64,000 bases of DNA from NCBI GenBank assembly GCA_030490835.1, contig CM059971.1, forward strand, positions 47,974,012-48,038,011, given 5' to 3'. Numbering within the stretch: the first letter of the stretch is position 1; each line of letters opens with the position of its first letter. The DNA comes from Annona cherimola (taxonomy: Eukaryota; Streptophyta; Magnoliopsida; Magnoliales; Annonaceae). Positions 57,401 through 64,000 of this stretch are shown here, piece after piece. The notes beneath the pieces were generated by a model. The model saw only the letters and a list, made by a program, of their open reading frames with translations. It searched no databases and was not told the DNA's origin. Both the position numbers and the translations under genes were made by a program.

Positions 57401-58653
57401 GGGCGTTCTCTGTAAACGATGTGCTGCAGTAGAACCCAGCTGCAGCGAGAAACAAGCAAAGGTTGCTTGGTTGTTTTCCCGAAAGCGACACATCACAGCA
57501 ACATCCAATAGTAGTGAAAAGTAGATACAGATTTTCATGCCCTCGTAGATGTGATTTGGTGAAAAAGGTAGTACTAAAGCACAGTCTATTCTGCGTCATG
57601 AGATGTTAGAACTCTTTCAGGGAAAAGTATGAAAGTAGTAAATGTTATGAGAAGAAGAAGAGGAGTGATCCTGTTAGCCCAGGCTAAGTAAATGCCCTAC
57701 TTAGCCCACCTTAAAAAACCTATTTACAACAACTTTTTTTTACTTGTTTCTTCGTGCATTTGTTTATCTAATTGTATTTAACATATGACCAAGTTTTACC
57801 TTTTTTAAATATATTTATCGATTTTTTTGAGATTTTTAAACATCTATGTGTATATAAGTATTTAAAATACCCTTATTTTTAAAAATCTAAAAAAAATAGA
57901 TACGCATATCCAAAAATGGTAAAACTTGATTTATATATTAAATATACCTAGATAAACAAGTGTACGAAGAAACAAGTAAAAAAAAGTTGTTTTAAATAGG
58001 ATTTTTGAGGTGGGCTAAGTGAGGCATTTACTTAGCCCGGGCTAACTGGATCATTCCTCGAAGAAGAATTAATGCAGCTTGTCTTCAGGAGGCTAAACAG
58101 AAAGGAAATAAAGCTAGAGAGGTTAATGAGTTCAAATTGTGATGTGTAGGAAAGGATGAAAATAAAAATGGTGTAGAGATAATAGTGAAAATTAAATTTA
58201 CAGATGTTGGTAAAATAAATTATAGAATTATTTAAATAAAACTTGTGCTACTTGAAGAATGTAATTAGTGCTTATGTACCATAGTGATTAGATAATAGAA
58301 TCAAGAAAAAATTTTGGGATGACACAAACAGTCTACTGCAAAGGATACATAACCTGAAAAGATTGTGATAGTAGGATATTTAAATGGGCATATAGGACAT
58401 AAGAATGTAGGATATGAGAACTGTAGTAAGAGAAAATACCTGAATATTTGTGATAGGAGGAGATCTAAATGGGCATATAGGACATAAGAATGTAGGACAT
58501 GAGAACTGTAGTAAGAGAAAATACCTGAATATAAGTGCACGATATCCTTGGGCAGTGAGGTTCTTGTGATACTTTAGCATGCTTCCAGCATCATGATGAA
58601 AGATAATGTTGTCTGTACATAACTCCCAACTACCAATCACTTTTGCCTAATGG

Positions 58654-58701
<48 letters not shown>

Positions 58702-61700
58702 AGACCAACATCATATCAAGTGCAGTAACCACGACAAATAACAAAAGGCCGCTTACTGCACCTCTTTGGAATGAATTGCAGCTCTCACTGTTTCATCATT
58801 TAGCCACAAAGTTGCCACTTCATCATCCTATCATTGTCAAGAAGATCATTAAACATGTTGTTATAAACACCCCCCAAGAAGGCCAAAGATATAATTATGG
58901 GCTATGCTTCTATGAAATCCATCTTCTTTGTAATCTCTTTCAATTTCAATATCTTGATTATTGATGGAAAATCCACTGTTTATTATATTTAACATCATTT
59001 ATGTTATCATGGAAATTCTTTCATTTGTCAACTATCAATGTGCATCACCCCTATCTACAAATGCATAAAATCAACAAAATAAAAATTGTTTAAAGCTAAA
59101 TATTAATTTTAAAGTAATATTTTCAACATCTAAACCATCTAAAATATCATTACTAGGGCATGTTTGAATACAACTAAAACTTGTCGGTCTCCACAATTAT
59201 CTTATTTTTTAATCATTTTTTCACATCGTATTATATAACTACCCAATTTTTCAATCATTTTTACACAATTAATCATACAACTAACTTATTTATTTTAATT
59301 TTTATTTTCTTTACTCTTCATCATTACCCCATATTATATTACATCATTTTCTACCAATTCAAAAAATTTTACACCAAAGACCTTTCATTAGAAAGTTTTA
59401 TCATTTTCCAAACACACGCCACGTGGATAAATGATTATATAAAGTATTATTACATTCTAATACATATGTTAATAGGTCTAAACATTTTTCCTAATTTATG
59501 CATGAATATATTTATTTTTGATTAAATGTGGCCCATACACATACTTTATTTGGATGAAACTTGGTTTCTTAGCAAAGCAAGTGATATTAAATATAATCAG
59601 ATTGGATTTTGCATCAATTATTAACATCCTAAAAATTGTTGAGGTTACATGGATCTAGTTACATAGAAGCGGAACCCTACAATTATTACCTTACTCTGAC
59701 ATGGGGGAAAAAACTTTGGGGTACAGGAAAGTTATTTTCCAGCTCTAGGCAATGCCTACAAATTTTTGTCCTCATCCTTGCCCATTGTGTTAAGGCATGT
59801 AGCATATGGTAATCTAGGCATGATGCATTTAGTGATAAGTCAAACCCTGATGAATTAGGTATCAACATAGAGTACAGATTCTAATTTATCATTACTATTT
59901 TTCAAAAAAAATTTGAAAATTAGATTTTCCAATTTTCTAAGTAGTAAATTTTGGAGCTCGAAAGACAACTAGCCCTCATAATCTGTTGCTAAGATGGTTA
60001 TAAACATGGAAGAATGTCATAGAAATCTTAATGTAGGGCGAGATTCCATACAGCATATTGATTGAATCGAAAGGGAAGATACTTGGGAAGAAAGATGCAG
60101 ACATAAATGGCAAAAAGGGAAGAAAGGATTAGAAAAGTAGATAAAAGTTAAAGAGGAATAATAGAAAACCAAAGACAAGTAAATGAATTTTGAATTAATC
60201 AGCATAACCAAAAGTCCTAACACATGCTATCCTATCTTAAAAAATAACAATCTGATATTTGAAATAAAATCTAGGTTTGATAACAAATAAAGAAAAAATC
60301 CAGGTAAAAGATAGAAACAACAATCTAACATAAAGCTCTAAATAAATTAATAATAATAATAATTTAACATATCCATTAGGTTAATCAATTTTTTCAACAC
60401 TCAAAGCATCCACTAAATCCAAAATTAAACAATCAAATAAACAAAGTCTCAAATAAAATGCCCTTAAAATTATGCAAAACCATAAGATTCAAAATCATTG
60501 CAATAGCCTAATTGCCACTATTGCATTCCTCCGAAATCCCTAAAAAACTTAGGGCCTATTTAACCTTACAGGTCTGCAATTTTTTGTTGAGCAAACATCT
60601 TTTTCCACGTTAAATACAAGCTCGAATCTGAAATTTTTTTTTTTTTTACAAAGAACCATGGCTAAATAGGGAAAGCTCCCTAATGAGCAGCCAAGAAGGC
60701 CCTTAGTGATGTTGGTACATAGAATTCCAAGAAGAAGACTTAAAACAAATCCAGTTGAATGCTTACAGTGCAGGGAACTGAGGAGCTCCCAAGTTGAAGT
60801 TGAGGCCATGTCGGAACTATTCCTTCTCTTACTGGAGCTCTAAAAGGCCATGCACGTCCAAACATTCTTTTCCTAACTGCAAGAGGCCTTTCAGTCTCAC
60901 CCAATTTCCTGAAACTCGATGGCAACCTGTTGTTGGTGGATGCAACCTCTCTGATTTCAGGGCTGTGGTAGCAGGGCTCAAGGATATTATAGATGTTTAA
61001 GCTGTCGATGTCCTGAGAAGTTCAGAACAGAGCAAGCAGATTTAGAGTTCCCAAGATAAAGGGAAATTTCATTAAAAGTAAGCAAGCAGATGTCAATCTT
61101 ACTTCATCAACTGCATCAAGTTTGTTCTGGCAGCTTTGATTGGCAGGATTCCAGTAACTGCCCTGACAAGCAGCATTTACCTCCTGCATAGCATGAATGG
61201 ATGTTCTCAACCTCAGCAAAGGGCATGAAATCATGCAGAAAGTTTCCTCAAAGATTCAAATGACAGTAAGACTTCAGTGGTAAGTACCTTCCAACACTTT
61301 TATGCCTAACAAGAACATACAAGATCCAATGTCTAGTCACAGCAACATGAAAATTCCCAAATTTAATTACTTCAGGGCCCGTTAAAGGAAAAATGCATTC
61401 TTTCTTTCCCACCTTACAAGCGGGAAACAACTTTCCCACCTCTTCCCCACACTTTTTAAAAAATGATTTCATATGTTAACTACTTAACTACCCTACTTTT
61501 TCATTTTTATCCTTATATTCCAATCATTTTCTCATATAACTACTTTATTTATTTCCACTTTCGCTTATTACATTACATCACTCTTACACTTTTTAAAAAT
61601 ATTTTCTTTCCTACTTTCAAAAAAATTTACACACCCATTAAATAAACAGGCTGCAGCTTGCATATGGTGCATGGAAATATTCTATAGTTGAAACTTGAGA

Positions 61701-63434
61701 GCTATCATTATCTGAGAAAACAATACCTACACTTCAAACAAGATAAAGCTTACCTAATCAACTTTAGATTTTATTGGTAACCGTATTTTTCATCATTGCC
61801 ACTATCTTTTCTATAATGAAATATATCTTTAATGCCATAATATTTATATGTTCAACAACTTCCAGCTATTCTGTCTTTAGCCATTCTTCTATTTTGGTTG
61901 TCTCATCTCCTCATTAATCATTCCTATTTTTGTTGACATTTTTTCCTCCTAACCTTATTTAAGTAGGAGTGAACTTCCTTCAATTTTCACTAGGCCACCT
62001 GTGCAAACAAAAGGAACTTCAGGAAACTGATCAGTGGCACATGCATGATGCAGTGAGTAACTTAAGTTTCCTTACTGCTTCTTCCATAGAGATTCTCATT
62101 CAAAAGATTACTCTTTTCCAAATGAATTAATACAATGAAGGGAAAAATTTGAATGATACCACTCCCATGTGGCGCTATAGGTCTTGTTTGGGAACGAGGA
62201 ATGGGAAAAAATTGTGGGATGTGGTGGAATGGGAACAAGGAATATTTTGGGAATTGTGTGATTGATAGGAAATGATAGGGGTAAAGTTGAAATAAATAGG
62301 TATTATGGAGGGTAGTTGGCAGGAGAAATGATTGGAGTCTTGAAATCCGTGCTCCCACAAATTCCCTTCCCCTTACTGCGTTTTACAATTGCCAAACATC
62401 CACTTAGTTTCAGACCCTCGAATAATCTGTATCATATTTAAACAAACAAATATAAAAAGTAAAACTGAAACATGTATTTTGAGATGATATGTTCAGCAGT
62501 TTGATTGCAAGGACACCAACAGACTGAATAATTGTAATCATAAAATTTTTCTGCTAATGCGATTTCTCAAGGAAGTATTTTAGTAACAAATGAGAGAGAA
62601 ACCGGAGATTAGTAATTGCACTTTACTCAACAGTAAATATTTTCACTTCACACATCAATATCACTACAGTATCACAATGGATTACATACCTTAAACAGAC
62701 CGTCTGAAATCAAGCCCATGCCATGAGCAAAGGGTATCAGAGCATTCCCATCAAACACTGGGTCAGTGACTCCATTGCCCACTATATAACCCTGGATAAG
62801 AAAATTCATATTTAACTGAGCACCATCAATACTACAGCAGTTATTCTTCATAGCACATGTTATAATAAATAACACTGGAGGTACTAGATAAAAGATAATA
62901 TAAAAAATATTGATATAATCAACTTTCCAGTTAATAAAAAGATTAGAGCTTTAATCCCAGACAACAAATGATACTGGCCTAATTGGAAATGTTCAAGATG
63001 AGGAGAAAGAAATTAGAAGAGCTCTCCAAATTTGACAATAGAAAGGTGAAAGATTCTGGCACAGATCTATGATTTAGCTGAATGGATACTCCATGGTGGG
63101 CCAATCAGAAAGATATTTGAATTACAAAAGCATAGACCTCACTTGAGAAGCTAAGAGCATGCACATAGTATAAGCAATCACATTTACAGCAATGCTTAAT
63201 GTTGTAAAATGCAGTGTTCGATGTCTGACCTTAAAGTTTAGAATTGGCTTCACACCAGCATCAATTCCTGCACAGACCCTAGAATTACAATCAAATATGA
63301 ATCAAAAGTTAATAACCCAATCATATCATACCTTTAGAAACTTCAGAAGAAAGAGTCGGCACATATACTCCAGCATAAGATTCACCAGCAATATAAAATG
63401 GATTTGTTAAGTACTCCGGATATTGCTCAAACCA
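54238..63434 (-). CDS. SCPL20: serine carboxypeptidase-like protein (SCPL20-like), 3' ten exons
   Basis: Reverse-strand exons, all with GT-AG introns and matching phases, are 63332-63434, 63230-63267, 62690-62791, 61103-61183, 60767-61012, 58762-58827, 58525-58646, 57021-57134, 54547-54592 and 54238-54321 (stop TAA). They give 333 residues with no stop or frameshift. The catalytic Ser lies in [14 protein letters not shown], the Asp in [16 protein letters not shown] and the His in [15 protein letters not shown]. Other family marks are [36 protein letters not shown] and [10 protein letters not shown]. Family S10 enzymes cut C-terminal residues of peptides, or act as acyltransferases, in vacuole or apoplast. 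Motif order and wording are closest to the SCPL20 group. The signal peptide and first exons lie beyond 64000. Introns are swollen by transposons. Confidence 0.93.
54322..54546 (-). other. last intron, with a 31-base poly(A)/poly(T) run
   Basis: A run of 31 A (54399-54429) reads as T on the coding strand, about 80-105 bases upstream of the 3' splice site. Otherwise nothing is recognised. Confidence 0.7.
54593..57020. other. large intron, partly repeat-like
   Basis: The 2.4-kb intron between the codons for ...VSG and YTQGY contains AT-rich sequence and a GC-richer block at 54890-55800. That block has short repeats (gtcatgtctt..atcagtca) and looks like the remains of an LTR, but I found no termini or TSD. 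Open frames at 55307, 55605 and 56359 have no recognisable content. Confidence 0.4.
57661..58059. mobile_element. fold-back MITE with TTAGCCCGGGCTAA ends (M2), inside the LINE
   Basis: Left AGGAGTGATCCTGTTAGCCC and right (reverse complement) AGGAATGATCCAGTTAGCCC match, and arms of about 170 bases pair along most of their length to a centre near 57870. The LINE-derived AGAAGAAG is repeated on both sides (57653-57660 and about 58060-58067), consistent with an 8-base TSD. Joining the flanks restores the LINE frame ...[12 protein letters not shown]. There is no coding capacity. Confidence 0.85.
58362..58531 (+). repeat. 85-bp tandem duplication at an exon edge
   Basis: Two copies, 58362-58446 and 58447-58531, share AAATGGGCATATAGGACAT to AGAGAAAATACCTGAATAT with few changes. 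The right copy includes the last bases of the carboxypeptidase exon (58525 onward) and its splice donor. The left copy repeats that donor sequence within the intron. Confidence 0.85.
58647..58761 (-). repeat. short intron dominated by a (CT)n microsatellite
   Basis: GA repeats at 58658-58699 (about 21 units) read as CT on the coding strand and end 11 bases before the TTAG splice acceptor at 58647. The microsatellite thus forms the polypyrimidine tract of this 115-base intron. Confidence 0.85.
58828..60766. other. intron with a MITE-like element
   Basis: 59155-59420 begins AGGGCATGTTTG and ends CCAAACACACGCC, with an interior similar to 349-620; it is probably a hAT-like MITE. An ATA/TAA microsatellite lies near 60345-60363. 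The small block 60550-60704, with AGGGCCT and AGGCCCT at its edges, might be another MITE. The rest is unremarkable. Confidence 0.5.
61184..62689. other. intron with two MITE-like elements
   Basis: 61372-61655 starts GGGCCCGTTAAAGG, ends ATAAACAGGCTG, and has the TTTTTATCC/CATTTTCTC interior seen in other GTTTGG-type MITEs. 62172-62400 starts GTCTTGTTTGGGAACGAGG and ends TTGCCAAACATCC. Neither shows an unambiguous TSD. The remaining sequence shows nothing. Confidence 0.5.
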
Positions 63435-64000
63435 CTGCATGATGAACAGGAGTGAGAAATTGGAGTTTAAATCAATGGATCCCAAGATTTTAGTAGCCAT
63501 AAATAACTTGGGAAAAAAACATGATTACCCTTGTGAGATTATATTCCGCATAAATGGTTATGGAACCATTTACAATGTCTGTTTAAAAACCATCATTAAA
63601 TATTAAAGAGCGTTTCATTTGTTTAAAAAAATTGTGATTCGCAAGTGTTTCAAATTATTATCATTCATGGGTTGTTTTAGTAGAAAGCATTTAAACATTT
63701 TATTCCACTTTTTTCAAACTTGATTAATAGTTATCCTAAAAACCAAGTGAAATTGCCATAATTACGCCCTGCCAATCTTTGTAAGACAAGTCGTCCACCT
63801 ACCTGGCACATTGGACCATGTGACAAAGCCCCCAACACATCATAAACAGCTACCATCACAACACGATGTAGTCCATGCAAACCTTACTCGAGTCACCTAC
63901 CATGTCCAAGGCGAATTGTCCACTGGAAGAGTTAAACTTGAGGTATTTAAAGAATGAGCAAAGTGATCAAGTAGGAAGCATTTGACCAATTAATCCACAC
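63435..64000. other. intron or upstream part of the carboxypeptidase gene
   Basis: No further exon of the reverse-strand gene is recognised here. The missing N-terminal part (signal peptide and the conserved GGPGCSS region of the family) must lie to the right of the window. Nothing else was seen. Confidence 0.45.

Larger units (their letters stand above)
57596..58531 (+). pseudogene. LINE endonuclease fragment, split by a MITE
   Basis: Before the MITE, 57600-57660 reads [20 protein letters not shown]. After it, the frame broken at several points reads [39 protein letters not shown] and [13 protein letters not shown], then the [10 protein letters not shown] motif. This is the order of the exonuclease-endonuclease-phosphatase domain of plant LINE-type retroelements (VGTLTGKS, CLQETKW, SAYAPQ.GLD, GGDLNGHVG). 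It is antisense to the carboxypeptidase gene and lies in its intron. No reverse transcriptase part remains. The 3' end abuts exon 58525-58646. Confidence 0.82.

Noticed and set aside
60549..60705. Small MITE with AGGGCCT/AGGCCCT ends
   Set aside because: Only about 8 bases match at the ends and no TSD is visible; mentioned only as a possibility.
1..64000. tRNA, rRNA or organelle insertions
   Set aside because: No cloverleaf with conserved A and B boxes, ribosomal sequence or plastid/mitochondrial genes were recognised; the TGGTATCAGAGC sites are primer-binding sites next to LTRs.

Overview
This is plant nuclear DNA, most likely from a woody dicot or magnoliid; the species cannot be named from the sequence. 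The evidence is an intron-rich serine carboxypeptidase-like gene with GT-AG introns, a plant-specific B3-domain gene fragment, and Ty1/copia and Ty3/gypsy LTR retrotransposons primed by initiator tRNA-Met. AT-rich noncoding DNA dominates, and no prokaryotic, plastid or mitochondrial gene was seen.

Region 1-47.7 kb is a stack of nested LTR retrotransposons whose insertion order can be read from target-site duplications (TSDs). At the left are decayed Ty3/gypsy pieces (LTR end 1-289, integrase 1370-2110, gag 6280-6640) and an old copia LTR plus gag start (about 2119-6130), itself split by a gypsy remnant (2331-4466). An old reverse-strand copia LTR (about 7080-11928) holds a gypsy solo LTR (7994-11605, TSD GACTG). 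A truncated gypsy LTR lies at 11985-13440. A B3-domain pseudogene (13966-14230) ends at a gypsy solo LTR (14276-28025, TSD CCTTG), and that LTR was later split by a complete reverse-strand copia element, here called A (15944-26747, TSD AGATT). A further gypsy-type LTR with palindrome arrays (28166-40515) is split by a complete forward copia element, B (29694-40383, TSD GTTAA). A related LTR copy (about 40850-42124) is followed by a 3.96-kb gypsy LTR, its primer-binding site and an unusual pre-gag ORF (42125-47640).

Elements A and B are the same family: LTRs of about 1.6-1.7 kb, gag, protease, integrase, reverse transcriptase, RNase H, then an extra ORF after pol. This layout, with doubled GGGGGAGA polypurine tracts, is Sirevirus-like. 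Both copies are disabled. They share a TGA at an otherwise conserved Trp codon before the reverse transcriptase and a TGA/+1 junction between gag and protease. Their LTRs, and the pol-ORF3 spacer, carry arrays of GTCGAC palindromes.

Region 47.7-53.7 kb is gene-poor. It holds fold-back elements with palindromic ends, a duplicated segment, and a solo LTR (51650-53349, TSD AAATT). Region 54.2-64 kb is the 3' portion (10 exons, 333 residues, complete catalytic triad) of a reverse-strand serine carboxypeptidase-like gene close to SCPL20. Its 5' end lies beyond the window. Its introns hold a LINE endonuclease fragment interrupted by a fold-back MITE, several GTTTGG-type MITE-like elements and a CT microsatellite in a splice acceptor tract.
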